DNA of 64,000 bases from Bifidobacterium sp. ESL0704 (GCF_029392075.1 NZ_CP113929.1:1674001-1738000), one strand, 5' to 3'; shown: positions 27,980 through 37,283, numbered from the stretch's first letter. The notes: a model not told the origin generated them from the letters alone. Program-made: numbers and translations.

Positions 27980-29284
27980 TTATACGACACTTCTTCTCGT
28001 TTTGCGCTCAGCGCTGGAAACACGGTGTTTCAGGGCGTCCAGGAAGGTCTTGGAAACCAATGCCGAGACCGCGACGCCGATACCCACCGGCACGAAAAAC
28101 GCCATCGGCGCACGGGTCAGCTCCATCACCAGACACATCGCCATCAGCGGAGCCTGTTGAGACGCCGCCAACAGCGCGGTAGCCCCCACGAGAGCGCATG
28201 CGGTGATCGTGTCATGCGGACTGATCAATATCCATGCGAAACCAAGCAACGCACCGAGGGTGGCGCCCAGAGAGATACCAGGTTGCAAGACGCCACCGGA
28301 TGCACCTGCACGGATGGTACCCAGCGTCAGCACGGCTTTCGCGACCAACAAGGCCAGCAGAACCGGTATCAGACTGCCGGCCTTGCCTGCCACAGCGGCA
28401 AAAGCATACTGTGCCACCGAGCGACCGTTGCCCATGATCTGCGGCAGCCATATCGCAACGACACCCGTCGCCAGAGCGGCCAACGGCATCATCCAGAGAA
28501 TGCCCGCACCTTTGGGTTTGTTTCCTTCGGCCCACTGCGAGCCCTTGCGAAACATCGCTCCGGCAAAGCCGCAGACCACACCGGCGAGCACAGCAAAGAG
28601 AGACAGTGTCCATGTCGGCACCACAGTCTTGCCCATCGCGGCCATGCCGTAGAACGTGTCACGTCCGCGAATCAAAGAGGCGACATAGGCCGAAACCACC
28701 GAAGTGCCCAGAGCCATGCCGACGGTCTCGATGCCGACATCGGCCAAAAGAATCTCAATGGCAAAGAACGCGCCGGCGAGCGGAGCATCATAGACTCCGG
28801 CAAGTCCGGCTGCGGCCGCACAGCCCACGACCATCGTCCGGTCCTTTGCGTCCAAATGAAAAAGACCGGAGAAGCGTTGACCCAGCATCGCCCCGAACTC
28901 GCGTGGGGCCACCTCGCGGCCGACCGACGAACCGGCGCCGACAATGAAAATCTGAAGCAGCACATGCACCGTGGTCTGCCAAGCCGGCATACGCTCACCC
29001 GCGACGGCCTTCTTGACCGACGGCACCTTGGTGGTCCTGGCGCGCAACAGCCACCAGACGAATGCGGCGAACACAGATCCGGCCACGACCGAGGCGACGC
29101 GCCGCCACGGCACAACCTGATAAGGGCTTGGATCAAGAGGGTTCTCGACGTATCCGAGCATCAGCCGTTCGACGCCACTGAGCATGACGCCGAGCAGCCC
29201 GGAGCTCACGCCGACGACACCGCCCAGCAGGAAAACCGTCGCTAAAGCCCAAATCTTACGACGACGCCCGTCAATCATTCTCAT
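27980..29284 (-). CDS. ClC-family chloride channel or transporter
   Basis: This 434-residue polytopic protein has the ClC selectivity motifs in modified form: GSSVGREVAPREFGAMLG (cf. GREGP), VYDAPLAGAFFAIEILL (cf. FNAPLAG) and GASGGVLQPGISLGATLG (cf. GxFxPxL). ClC proteins either conduct chloride or exchange chloride for protons. I cannot decide which here, because the gating Glu position in the first motif is altered (GREV rather than GREG). It is the only gene between clpP1 and tig, on the same strand, preceded by palindrome array H. Confidence 0.9.
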   Translation of the reverse strand: MRMIDGRRRKIWALATVFLLGGVVGVSSGLLGVMLSGVERLMLGYVENPLDPSPYQVVPWRRVASVVAGSVFAAFVWWLLRARTTKVPSVKKAVAGERMPAWQTTVHVLLQIFIVGAGSSVGREVAPREFGAMLGQRFSGLFHLDAKDRTMVVGCAAAAGLAGVYDAPLAGAFFAIEILLADVGIETVGMALGTSVVSAYVASLIRGRDTFYGMAAMGKTVVPTWTLSLFAVLAGVVCGFAGAMFRKGSQWAEGNKPKGAGILWMMPLAALATGVVAIWLPQIMGNGRSVAQYAFAAVAGKAGSLIPVLLALLVAKAVLTLGTIRAGASGGVLQPGISLGATLGALLGFAWILISPHDTITACALVGATALLAASQQAPLMAMCLVMELTRAPMAFFVPVGIGVAVSALVSKTFLDALKHRVSSAERKTRRSVV

Positions 29285-29436
29285 CGACGTTCCTCTCCAA
29301 TACCATCACCTCTGTTGCGGGTTTAATCCCGTATCCAATTCTTGAGTAGGCAAATTAATCTGACGTAATGGTAGCAAACATCATCTCGGGGACATCCTAA
29401 ACGGTCATTACAAACAATTCCTCAAGATTTCATCAT

Positions 29437-29576
29437 GTTGGTGCCACCAAGTTACCCTTTTTATTAAGAATCGAGTCGCAATCTTCAAAAAACCAGCGTC
29501 TTGGTGCACCAAGATGGCCTTTAATCAGCAAATCAAGACCTAATCTTCAAAAAATGGGGTTCTTGGTGTCACCAAG
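29437..29576. repeat. Palindrome array H: CTTGGTGCACCAAG at 63/62-bp spacing
   Basis: GTTGGTGCCACCAAG (29437), CTTGGTGCACCAAG (29500) and CTTGGTGTCACCAAG (29562) are separated by 63 and 62 bp, exactly as in array C at 9072. The ~48-bp stretches between them are related to each other (AATCTTCAAAAAA twice) and to those of array C. The array lies between tig and the ClC gene. No other feature was seen in this 416-bp gap except the tig terminator. Confidence 0.9.
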
Positions 29577-29637
29577 AGCAATAAAATGACGAGATTATCT
29601 TTAACTTTGTAAAAACATATCTGAAGAAAATATGAAA

Positions 29638-29673
29638 ATGTGGGGTGTGGAAGAATTCTTCCACACCCCACAT
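29638..29673 (-). terminator. tig terminator, perfect 36-bp palindrome
   Basis: Arms ATGTGGGGTGTGGAAGAA and TTCTTCCACACCCCACAT are fully complementary with no loop in DNA. On the minus strand the stem is followed by TTTCATATTTTC, 28 bases after the tig stop. Confidence 0.85.
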
Positions 29674-29700
29674 CAGACAGTCAAATCAGACGGTAAAGAC

Positions 29701-31080
29701 TCACTCGGCCTTGTCGTGGTCGCTGAGCTCGTCGGCTACGGCTGCAGCGGCGGACGCGGCCTCGACGCTTTCGTTCTCTTCGGCATCCTCGGCGACTTCA
29801 TCATCACCAAGGAACGGGGTCAGATCGAGATCCTTGCCGTCGCAGGTGAACTTGACAGCGCGCATCCCGGCCAAGAGGCCCTTGGAACGGCCGACTTCCT
29901 GAACGGCAGAGCCGAGCTGGCCGTTCTGGACGATCGCGTTGATGAAAGCGCTCGGATCCATGCCGTACTGCTGGGCGATGGAGGCGAGGAAGTTCGTGAC
30001 ATCCATCTGGGAGACCTTGACGTCGAGCTGCTCGGCCAGGGTATCGAGCACGATCTGGTCCTTGAGCTCCTTGTCGGTGGCCTCTTCGGCTTCCTTCTTC
30101 TGGTCCTTGGTAGCCTTCTTCGGATCGGCAGTGACCTGCTTCAAGTGATCTTCGATCATCTCGTCACGAACGCCCTTGGGCAGCGGGATCTCCACGTCCT
30201 TCTTCAGGGCGTCGAGGAACGCATCGCGAGCCTCGTTGGCCTGCTTGCCTTCGCCGTCACGCTCGCACTGCTTCTTGATGTCGGCCTTGAGCTCGTCAAG
30301 GGTGTCGAACTCGGAGGCTTCCTGGGCGAAGTCATCGTCGAGCTCCGGCAGCTCTTCGGTCTTGACAGAATTGACCTTGACCTTGATCTGAGCCTTCTCG
30401 CCTTCATGGTCGCCGCTTTCCAGCGTACCTTCGAAGGTGGTCTCCTCGCCTGCGGACAGGCCGTCGAGCGCTTCGTCGATGCCGTCGAGCAGCTTGCCGC
30501 TGCCGAGCTCATAGCTCACGCCTTCCTGGGAATCGACGTCTTCGCCGTCAATGGAGGCGGTGAGGTCGATATTGGCGAAATCACCCTTCTTAGCCGGGCG
30601 ATCGACGCCCACGAGGGTGCCGAAACGCTGACGAAGGTTGTCGAGGCGCTTGTCGACGTCCTCATCGGTGACCTCGGCCTTGGCAACGTCGAGGGTCATG
30701 CCGTCGAGCTTCGGCAGCTCGATTTCCGGGCGGCGCTCGACGGTGGCGATGAACTTCACCTTGGTGTCGTCCTTCTCGCTGGTCGGCAATTCCTTGACAT
30801 CGAGCTCGGGCTGGGCCATCGGGCGAATCTTCTTCTCCTCGAGGGCCTTGGAGTAGAGCTCCGGGACGGCACTGTTGACGGCTTCACCGGCGACGGCGCC
30901 GAAACCGACGCGCTGGTCGATGATCTTTCCGGGCACATGGCCCTTGCGGAAGCCCGGGACGCTGATCTGCTTGGCGATCTCCTTGCGGGCCTGATCAAGA
31001 TAGGGGTCGAACTCTTCCGGGTCGACGGTGACGGTGAGCTTCACCTTGGTGGGCTCGAGATTCCTCACGCTGATTTTCAC
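29701..31080 (-). CDS. tig: Trigger factor chaperone
   Basis: This 459-residue chaperone has the ribosome-binding signature PGFRKGHVPGKIIDQRVG at about residues 43-60. A FKBP-like prolyl isomerase domain lies at about 160-245 (KKGDFANIDLTASIDGE), then the C-terminal helical arms. It ends in an acidic, Ala-rich tail (AEENESVEAASAAAAVADEL). It binds nascent chains at the ribosome exit. The gene sits in the common clp/tig neighbourhood and has its own strong terminator. Confidence 0.97.
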   Translation of the reverse strand: MKISVRNLEPTKVKLTVTVDPEEFDPYLDQARKEIAKQISVPGFRKGHVPGKIIDQRVGFGAVAGEAVNSAVPELYSKALEEKKIRPMAQPELDVKELPTSEKDDTKVKFIATVERRPEIELPKLDGMTLDVAKAEVTDEDVDKRLDNLRQRFGTLVGVDRPAKKGDFANIDLTASIDGEDVDSQEGVSYELGSGKLLDGIDEALDGLSAGEETTFEGTLESGDHEGEKAQIKVKVNSVKTEELPELDDDFAQEASEFDTLDELKADIKKQCERDGEGKQANEARDAFLDALKKDVEIPLPKGVRDEMIEDHLKQVTADPKKATKDQKKEAEEATDKELKDQIVLDTLAEQLDVKVSQMDVTNFLASIAQQYGMDPSAFINAIVQNGQLGSAVQEVGRSKGLLAGMRAVKFTCDGKDLDLTPFLGDDEVAEDAEENESVEAASAAAAVADELSDHDKAE

Positions 31081-31129
31081 GCTAGTGCTCCTGACGATTA
31101 TTCCAACTACTTCTGCCTTTAGGCAACCC

Positions 31130-32434
31130 TCATATGATAACGCGACTTACGGACTCGGAAATAAGCGCAATCTGCCATTCGCGCGCCCCTTGCTCACGCA
31201 GAAATTCGGGAATATCGAGCTCGGCCGCATCGTCACGCCAGCATAGGTTGCGGATGATCTGCGGCTTGATGACCACGTCGTGCGGGGTCCTGGTATCCTG
31301 GGCGATCTGGGCGATGACCGCACGCACCCTCTTGAGACGAGCGAACCGTTCCGGCTGATGCGCAGACCAGTATTTCATGGAACGCGGCGCATTGGCCTGC
31401 GGCTCCTGGGACGGCGTGGGCGGCTCCGGCCAGTCCTTCGGCTTCAATTTCAGAGCATCCTGGATGGTATCTTTCCACACGCTGGGCTTGATGGAACGCT
31501 GAATCGGAGCGTAGCGCTCGAACATCTTGTCCTGCTCATTGCCCATGTGAATACGCACCCGCTCGTTCAAGCTGCGGATGGCACGGAACTGGCGGGCATT
31601 GTGCGGCTTCTTCTGGGCGGCCTCGATAATGGCGGCATCGCTTAGCAGCAGAGTCGGCGCGATATCGTGCTGACGCGCAAGCTGGTCGCGCTTCTCCCAG
31701 AGTGCCTTGGCTACGGCCTGACCGCGCCTGTCGTGGCCGAGCACGGTGAAATGGGAGATGCGCATCCATGGCACCGGGTGCTTGTGCTGAGGACCGATTC
31801 CCTCCTCAAGGGCATGGCTGAATTCCTCATCGGCCCATTGTGCTTTGCCGGCCTTTTTCAAGTCGTCTCGCATTCTCTGCTCGAGTTCGATAAGAAGCTC
31901 GACGTCAAGAGCGGCGTAATTGCGCCAGTCGCGCGGCAGCGGACGATACGACCAGTCGGCTGCGGAATGTTCCTTGGCCAGTGTGATACCGAGATAGTGT
32001 GCAGTGACCGCAGCCAAGCCGAACCGTTTGAGGCCGAGCAGCCTTGCGGCGATTTCGGTATCGAAAAGATCGTGGACTTTCATGCCCAGGTCGGTGAAAC
32101 CGGGAAGATCCTGCAACGAGTCATGGATGATCCATGTGGCGTCGCCGACCGCACGATTGAATTCTTCCCAGTCCGCACCCACTTCATTGAGGGCCATCGG
32201 ATCGAACAGGACGATGCCGGAACCGGTGCGTTTGAACTGCACCAGCCAGTCTTCGTGGCCATAGCGATAGCCCGAGGCACGTTCGGCGTCGGCAGCCAGC
32301 GAGCCACTACCCGCCGCCAACCTGTCGCAGGCCTCATGAAACCCGTCGATCGTATCGGTGACCTCGGGAACGCCCTCTCGTGGCTCCTCCTGCAATCGTG
32401 GCTCGCTCGACAACCGAACTCCTACTCCGTCCAT
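31130..32434 (-). CDS. rnd: Ribonuclease D family 3'-5' exonuclease
   Basis: The 434-residue protein has the DEDDy exonuclease residues: DAERASGYRY (D-x-E), HDSLQDLPGF, DTEIAARLLG and the Tyr/Asp of NYAALDVELL. An HRDC domain follows near residue 210-290 (LWEKRDQLARQHDIAPTLLL), and a long C-terminal helical region completes it. It trims the 3' ends of tRNA and other small RNAs. It ends 49 bp upstream of tig. The N-terminal ~30 residues are not conserved, so a slightly later start is possible. Confidence 0.93.
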   Translation of the reverse strand: MDGVGVRLSSEPRLQEEPREGVPEVTDTIDGFHEACDRLAAGSGSLAADAERASGYRYGHEDWLVQFKRTGSGIVLFDPMALNEVGADWEEFNRAVGDATWIIHDSLQDLPGFTDLGMKVHDLFDTEIAARLLGLKRFGLAAVTAHYLGITLAKEHSAADWSYRPLPRDWRNYAALDVELLIELEQRMRDDLKKAGKAQWADEEFSHALEEGIGPQHKHPVPWMRISHFTVLGHDRRGQAVAKALWEKRDQLARQHDIAPTLLLSDAAIIEAAQKKPHNARQFRAIRSLNERVRIHMGNEQDKMFERYAPIQRSIKPSVWKDTIQDALKLKPKDWPEPPTPSQEPQANAPRSMKYWSAHQPERFARLKRVRAVIAQIAQDTRTPHDVVIKPQIIRNLCWRDDAAELDIPEFLREQGAREWQIALISESVSRVII

Positions 32435-32657
32435 CGCAACGTTCCGTCATCACGTTTTCACGCACGAGTAGCGGGATGACCATCCGGTGGACACTGCTCT
32501 ACATTAAATCCGGCGTCCACCATATCGCGAGCCTTGGGCAGCGGCGGCAGCCCCTACACCGATTCATCCTTGAGACGGCGGCACATCCTCTCTCTTGATC
32601 GGCTGTCCCCTTTCTTCCTTTCCTTGAGTGGCAAGGCACGAAACGTCTTCCTTCTGC

Positions 32658-33134
32658 TCACAGCCGTCTGATCACGCGGAAGCGTTCACAAACGACTTCG
32701 GTATCATCATCGACCGCAAACGTATCGTCTCCTATCTCCTGGCGAAATTCCGGGCTTTCCCAAAACTGTGCATGGGCCTTACGCCATGCTGCAACATCGT
32801 CACATCCTTCGCCTTCGCCGCGAGCATGTTCATCGGTGATATCGCGGATGTTGCAGACCGTGACTTCCTCCAACCGGGTGATGCACACCGCTTTGTCGTC
32901 GGAGTCGAGCACCACAGCCAGTTTCCCGACCTGGGGCAGCGGCTCATGGTCATGCTGGTATTCGACAAGCAATGAAGTTGTCCTGGTTTTACGCCCGTCG
33001 AGAATCGCTTCAACCAGACGATCACGCAAAGGACCGGGAAAACCGTACTCATCGCGGTCAAGGGCGCTCACATCGATGGCGTCGATTCCCGCTTCGGCAT
33101 TGTGATCATTGTCCGTTTCCCTATTAGTCGTCAT
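32658..33134 (-). CDS. ASCH domain-containing protein
   Basis: This 158-residue protein is mostly an ASCH fold, related to PUA: YGFPGPLRDRLVEAILDGRKTRT, the core LPQVGKLAVVLDSDDKAVCITRLEEVTV, and EGEGCDDVAAWRKAHAQFW. The G...K.T and E-rich helix pattern matches bacterial ASCH proteins thought to bind RNA or modified nucleosides, some of which are amidohydrolases. A GGAGAACGACA site precedes the ATG. It sits between recQ and rnd, all on the minus strand. The 223-bp gap to rnd holds nothing I recognise. Confidence 0.88.
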   Translation of the reverse strand: MTTNRETDNDHNAEAGIDAIDVSALDRDEYGFPGPLRDRLVEAILDGRKTRTTSLLVEYQHDHEPLPQVGKLAVVLDSDDKAVCITRLEEVTVCNIRDITDEHARGEGEGCDDVAAWRKAHAQFWESPEFRQEIGDDTFAVDDDTEVVCERFRVIRRL

Positions 33135-33178
33135 TGTCGTTCTCCTTTTCAGTCATTTTCCGATTCGCGCAACCGCAC

Positions 33179-35407
33179 CTACTGCGAGCGCACCACGTCC
33201 ATGAAACGGGGGCCATAAAGCCGCAGCTTGTTGTCGCCCACACCATTGACGGCGAGGAACTGTGCGTCGGTGACAGGCTTGATGCGAGCCATGTCGCGCA
33301 GGGTTTTGTCGGAGAAGACGATGTAAGGCGGTTTGCCGATCTCCTGAGCGATGGTGCGGCGCAGCTCGCGGAATTTCTGGAAGAGCGCCTCGTCCTCTTC
33401 GGTGGGTTCGTAATCGCTGAAAGACCCGGTTGCAAAACCAGAGCCACCAGCACCGTTAGCCGTATCATCGGCATCGTAGGAGCCGAAAGCGGCACCGGAT
33501 GAGGCGAGCGACGCTTTTTTGCGCGCAATCCGCTTGATTTCATAGTGAAAATCAGGACTGACGGTTTCCGCCGCACGAGCTCCGAAACGAACAACCGGCA
33601 GTCTGCCTTCCGATATGAACAGGTATCCATCGGTGGCCATCTGGTTGATGACATCGCGGATCCGAGCATCCGGCACGTCGTGCAAAGCCCCATAGCTCGG
33701 CACCTGATCCAGGCGTCGGCTGATGAGATCCTGAGCTTTCGAACCTCGTAGCACCGAGACGATCTTGCCCATACCGAAGCCCTGGTTCAGGTCGTGGACG
33801 CAACGACTGACAGCGCGGGCCACGTCGGAGACGTCGATGGTCTCGAAGGTGCTTTCGCAATTGGCGCAGTTGCCGCATTTGAACGATTCACTATCGATAT
33901 GCACATCCCGCTTTTGGCCGTTTTCCAACGTTGTGTCATCACTCGCGGCAATCCCGGAATCGATTCGGCCGCAATTCGCATCGACTCGTTCACGGCCTTC
34001 GGTTCCAGTACTGTTCGCGGAATCGACACTGCCGGGATCGGCGAAATAGCGCATGATATAGCGGTGCAGACATTCGGTGGTGCGGCAGTAGCCGATCATC
34101 GCGTTCAACAGACGCCGATGGCTCTGCCGAACGATTTCCTGCTCTTCCGGGCTCATGCGTTCGTTGTCGGAATCCATATCCAGCAACCTGCGGCGGGTGA
34201 CGATGTCGGATTCGTTCCACAGCAGCGTGCAACGCCCCGGTTCGCCGTCCCTGCCGGCTCGTCCGGCCTCCTGATAATAGGCTTCGATGCTTTCCGGCAT
34301 GTTGTGATGAATGACATAACGCACATTCGACTTGTCGATGCCCATGCCGAAGGCGTTGGTGGCCACCACCACCGGCACCCGGTCGGTGACGAAATCGCGC
34401 TGCGCCGCCTCGCGCGCCTCGGCCGACATGCCACCGTGATAGGCGGCGGCGCCGATACCGTGACGGTTCAGCACATCGGCAAGCGCCTCGGTCTCCTTGC
34501 GGGTGGCGCAGTAGACGATGCCTGATTCGTCGGGATGCTTGGCTGCATAGTCGGTGATCCACACGTTCTTGCGTTTGGTCGGCATATTGATGATGTCGAA
34601 ATACAGGTTCGGCCGGTCGAAGCCCGTAACCGTGACCTTGGGGGCTTTCAGCCGTAGCAGACGAACGATATCACGCCGTACTTTTTGCGTCGCTGTCGCG
34701 GTGAACGCGGCGACGGTCGGACGCACCGGGAGCGAGTCGATGAATTCGCCGATGCCCAGATATGACGAGCGGAAATCCTGCCCCCATTGCGAGACGCAAT
34801 GCGCTTCATCCACCGTTATCAACGAAATCCTGACCTGCGCGGCGAAGCTGCGAAAACGCCCTGTTTCCAAACGTTCGGGAGCGACGTACAGCATCTTCAC
34901 CTCTCCACGTTTGGCCTGGGCGAAAACCATGGATTGCTCGTCGCTTTCCTGTGTGGTGTTGATGAACGCCGCCTTGATGCCTGCATCGTTCAGGGCATCC
35001 ACCTGATCGCGCATCAGCGAGATCAACGGGGAGATGACGATGGTAAGCCCCGGCAGCATCGTGGCCGGCACCTGATAGCAGATGGATTTGCCGGCCCCTG
35101 TCGGCATAACCCCTAAGACGTCATGGCCGGCAAGAATGGCATCGACCAGATCAGCCTGTCCCTCACGGAACGAATCGTAACCGAAATAGCGCTTCAGCGC
35201 CGCATGCGCATCGTCTTGGCCGAACTTCGGCATATCCACGGTCGGCTTGGCCGCAGACACACTCGCAGCGTCCCCCTGCATATCCCGAAGATGCATCGCC
35301 CATGCCTCGTCCTCTTCGCGCGAATCCGCATCCTGCACCGGCCACTGTGCTTCATCATCAGCAGGTGCGAAACGCTCACCCCCAGCCGGGTACCCGCCCT
35401 CGGTCAT
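33179..35407 (-). CDS. recQ: ATP-dependent DNA helicase RecQ
   Basis: The product has helicase motif I VLGVMPTGAGKSICYQVPA, motif II TVDEAHCVSQWGQDFR, motif VI YYQEAGRAGRDGEP, the RQC zinc-binding Cys (YCRTTECLHRYIM, CGNCANCES) and a C-terminal HRDC domain (DEALFQKFRELRRTIAQEIG). The spacing between the first and second Cys pairs is enlarged by about 50 Ser/Asp/Asn-rich residues. Starts at 35437 and 35419 are also in frame; 35407 is chosen because AGAAGG lies 12 bases upstream and the sequence before it is not conserved. It unwinds recombination intermediates. It follows pncA closely. Confidence 0.93.
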   Translation of the reverse strand: MTEGGYPAGGERFAPADDEAQWPVQDADSREEDEAWAMHLRDMQGDAASVSAAKPTVDMPKFGQDDAHAALKRYFGYDSFREGQADLVDAILAGHDVLGVMPTGAGKSICYQVPATMLPGLTIVISPLISLMRDQVDALNDAGIKAAFINTTQESDEQSMVFAQAKRGEVKMLYVAPERLETGRFRSFAAQVRISLITVDEAHCVSQWGQDFRSSYLGIGEFIDSLPVRPTVAAFTATATQKVRRDIVRLLRLKAPKVTVTGFDRPNLYFDIINMPTKRKNVWITDYAAKHPDESGIVYCATRKETEALADVLNRHGIGAAAYHGGMSAEAREAAQRDFVTDRVPVVVATNAFGMGIDKSNVRYVIHHNMPESIEAYYQEAGRAGRDGEPGRCTLLWNESDIVTRRRLLDMDSDNERMSPEEQEIVRQSHRRLLNAMIGYCRTTECLHRYIMRYFADPGSVDSANSTGTEGRERVDANCGRIDSGIAASDDTTLENGQKRDVHIDSESFKCGNCANCESTFETIDVSDVARAVSRCVHDLNQGFGMGKIVSVLRGSKAQDLISRRLDQVPSYGALHDVPDARIRDVINQMATDGYLFISEGRLPVVRFGARAAETVSPDFHYEIKRIARKKASLASSGAAFGSYDADDTANGAGGSGFATGSFSDYEPTEEDEALFQKFRELRRTIAQEIGKPPYIVFSDKTLRDMARIKPVTDAQFLAVNGVGDNKLRLYGPRFMDVVRSQ

Positions 35408-35452
35408 ACCAATCCACATCCTTCTCTTCGCCGTCATTCCAACGCGCAACAA

Positions 35453-36076
35453 TCAGCCGGCAAGTCCATCCTCAAGTTCGACCCCGGCCTCGCGCATCGC
35501 CTTACGCGCGCTCACACCCTGGTCCTCGCTGACCGGTTCGGTCATATCCTCAAAGACAGTGACGGAATATCCCAGCTTTTTGGCATCGATCGCGGTCTCC
35601 TTGACACAATGCGATTCGGCCAGGCCGACCACATCGACATGGTCGACACCCGCGTCTTTGAAGCCTTGCGCCAGCGTTTTGCCGTCTTTCTGCAGGGCCG
35701 CGAACTCCTCGCGGGTCTGCACGCGCTCGGTGTTGTCTTCGATGCCTTCGAAGCCGGAATATGCCGAGGCGTATTGGCCTTTCTTGAAATGATGCTTGAG
35801 GCCGAGTGCGGCGATCTGCGGCATCAGACCGGCGTTCGGCGTGCCGGCCACCCCGTGCTTCGGCCACGAATCCACGAAATCCGGATGGTCGGAGAAATGC
35901 GAACCCGGTTCGATATGCCAATCCTGCGTGGTGGCGATATAGGTGTAATCGTCGCCATGCGCCTTCACATATTTGCCGATGCGATCGGCCACAGCCGTGC
36001 CGCCTTCGACCCCGAGCTCCCCGCCTTCACAGAACGTAGGCTGCACGTCCACGATAATCAATGCCTTACCACTCAT
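35453..36076 (-). CDS. pncA: Nicotinamidase-like isochorismatase-family hydrolase
   Basis: This 207-residue hydrolase has the catalytic Asp in LIIVDVQPTFCEGGELG, a metal-site segment ATTQDWHIEPGSHFSDHPDF and the nucleophile Cys in GLAESHCVKETAIDAKKLGY. The length and order match PncA, which converts nicotinamide to nicotinic acid in NAD salvage. The insertion between the metal site and the Cys (about residues 70-125) fits the family. Its stop codon lies directly before the longest possible recQ frame, so the two may share a transcript. Confidence 0.9.
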   Translation of the reverse strand: MSGKALIIVDVQPTFCEGGELGVEGGTAVADRIGKYVKAHGDDYTYIATTQDWHIEPGSHFSDHPDFVDSWPKHGVAGTPNAGLMPQIAALGLKHHFKKGQYASAYSGFEGIEDNTERVQTREEFAALQKDGKTLAQGFKDAGVDHVDVVGLAESHCVKETAIDAKKLGYSVTVFEDMTEPVSEDQGVSARKAMREAGVELEDGLAG

Positions 36077-36177
36077 ATCGACTCCAACCTCTACTCGAAT
36101 CCAGATGATTTCCGGATTCCATAACCAACATTACAAAGAATGCCCCACTTGCCCAGCCAAAGGCGGATCGCTCAAAT

Positions 36178-36687
36178 TCAACTCTCGGATTCGTTAGCAT
36201 CAATCCGCTTCAGCGCGTCCTCGACGCTGACGCACAGATCCGGAAAGTGCCTGATCATGTCCTGATCACCGGTCACCACCATGTCGGCGTTGGCCTGACG
36301 CGAGGCGGCGATAATCAGGTCGTCTTCGTAGTCGGGATGAACCTCCCATAGTTTGAGAGCATTCTTACAGGTCGCTTGATCGACCGCAACGACCATCGCA
36401 ATAATCTTCAATAAATCATCAACGCAATGCCAACCGAACTTAGGAGCAATATTGGAAACCGTAGCCTGCACCACCACAGATTCGCTGTTTGCAAATTGTT
36501 TTTTGAACGACGACCTCGAGATATAGTCGACATCCTTCAGAGAAAGAGATATACAAAGCACCTTAATCATATCCGAATCCAAACAGGCACGAAGAAGTTG
36601 CATCGCGTTCGCGTTACCAAGTCGCCAGCCAAGAAGATAGTCCAGCAGCACATTCGTATCGAAAACCACTCGTTTTTCTTCAATCAT
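36178..36687 (-). CDS. PIN-domain toxin (VapC-like)
   Basis: This 169-residue PIN protein has the first acidic residue in VVFDTNVLLDYLLGW, a central acidic stretch DYEDDLIIAASRQANAD and the last in VTGDQDMIRHFP. These are the conserved metal-binding residues of the ribonuclease fold. The ATG at 36687 is favoured over a GTG at 36696 because GAGAGG lies eight bases before it. It starts 14 bp after the stop of a ribbon-helix-helix antitoxin gene, forming a classic toxin-antitoxin operon. PIN toxins usually cleave tRNA or rRNA. Confidence 0.9.
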   Translation of the reverse strand: MIEEKRVVFDTNVLLDYLLGWRLGNANAMQLLRACLDSDMIKVLCISLSLKDVDYISRSSFKKQFANSESVVVQATVSNIAPKFGWHCVDDLLKIIAMVVAVDQATCKNALKLWEVHPDYEDDLIIAASRQANADMVVTGDQDMIRHFPDLCVSVEDALKRIDANESES

Positions 36688-36701
36688 TATCGTCACCTCT
36701 C

Positions 36702-37046
36702 TTATTTATGTGCATATTCATCGACTAAATCTTCATAGGCAGCGTCTCGCATTTCCTTATAAGACATATTCGCCCAAGGATGCTGACCGTCATCGGATAA
36801 ACCGGCCTCTTTCAAGGTCCGTGACCACAAAGTCGCCCCATCCTCTATCGCCTTGAGCCTGCGTTGCTTTTCAGCTTCCCTATCCGCCTTTTCCGCTTTG
36901 GTTTGCAAATCCGGAGTATCGCCATAATCCTTGATGAAATCCCACAGCTCGCGGATCACGGAACTCGGGGTCTTTCCCTTACGCTTGAGTATCTCGTCGA
37001 CGTCGTCCTTCACGTCGGCATCGATGCGGACGTTCATTTGCACCAT
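36702..37046 (-). CDS. RelB/DinJ-type ribbon-helix-helix antitoxin
   Basis: The first ~45 residues form a ribbon-helix-helix motif (VQMNVRIDADVKDDVDEILKRK, then PSSVIRELWDFI) typical of the RelB/DinJ family. The charged C-terminal part (residues 50-114) should wrap the toxin. ATGs at 37052 and 37046 are both possible; the second has better spacing from GGGGAG. RelB/DinJ antitoxins normally pair with RelE/YafQ toxins, but the downstream gene encodes a PIN toxin, so this is a mixed pairing. It probably represses its own promoter at the inverted repeat just upstream. Confidence 0.88.
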   Translation of the reverse strand: MVQMNVRIDADVKDDVDEILKRKGKTPSSVIRELWDFIKDYGDTPDLQTKAEKADREAEKQRRLKAIEDGATLWSRTLKEAGLSDDGQHPWANMSYKEMRDAAYEDLVDEYAHK

Positions 37047-37087
37047 CGACATAGTCTCCCCTTACCTCGTATCCACCAACGTTAACT

Positions 37088-37102
37088 GCTATACAATATA
37101 GC
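37088..37102 (-). promoter_or_regulatory. Probable operator of the PIN toxin-antitoxin operon
   Basis: The perfect inverted repeat GCTATACAATATAGC lies about 40 bp before the antitoxin start. On the minus strand a TTGACT lies about 20 bp further upstream, so the repeat overlaps the likely -10 region. Ribbon-helix-helix antitoxins bind such short palindromes. Confidence 0.6.
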
Positions 37103-37134
37103 TTACTGTACAACAGAACAACAGTCAAACCGGT

Positions 37135-37240
37135 GCTGGAAATCTTGCCCTACCCGGTTTAAACGAACGTTTACCAGCAACAGCACTATTGGAAACCTTC
37201 CCAAGGGACAAGCTAATCTTTCGCCGGCAACACATCAGTG
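37135..37240. repeat. Palindrome array W: two units of the GCTGGAAA/TTTACCAGC family
   Basis: GCTGGAAATC at 37135 is paired with CGTTTACCAGC at about 37168-37178. A second related unit starts ATTGGAAACC at 37188 and closes near CTTTCGCCGGC, giving a 53-bp period. The arms match those of array B (7260, 7332). It lies in the divergent gap between the toxin-antitoxin operon and the membrane protein gene. Confidence 0.65.
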
Positions 37241-37283
37241 GTCGAAATCAGCAGCCGAGCCGCGAACCGTCGACAAAAACCGA

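Noticed and set aside
32435..32657. Small gene between rnd and the ASCH gene
   Set aside because: No reading frame with a ribosome site or domain was found on either strand.
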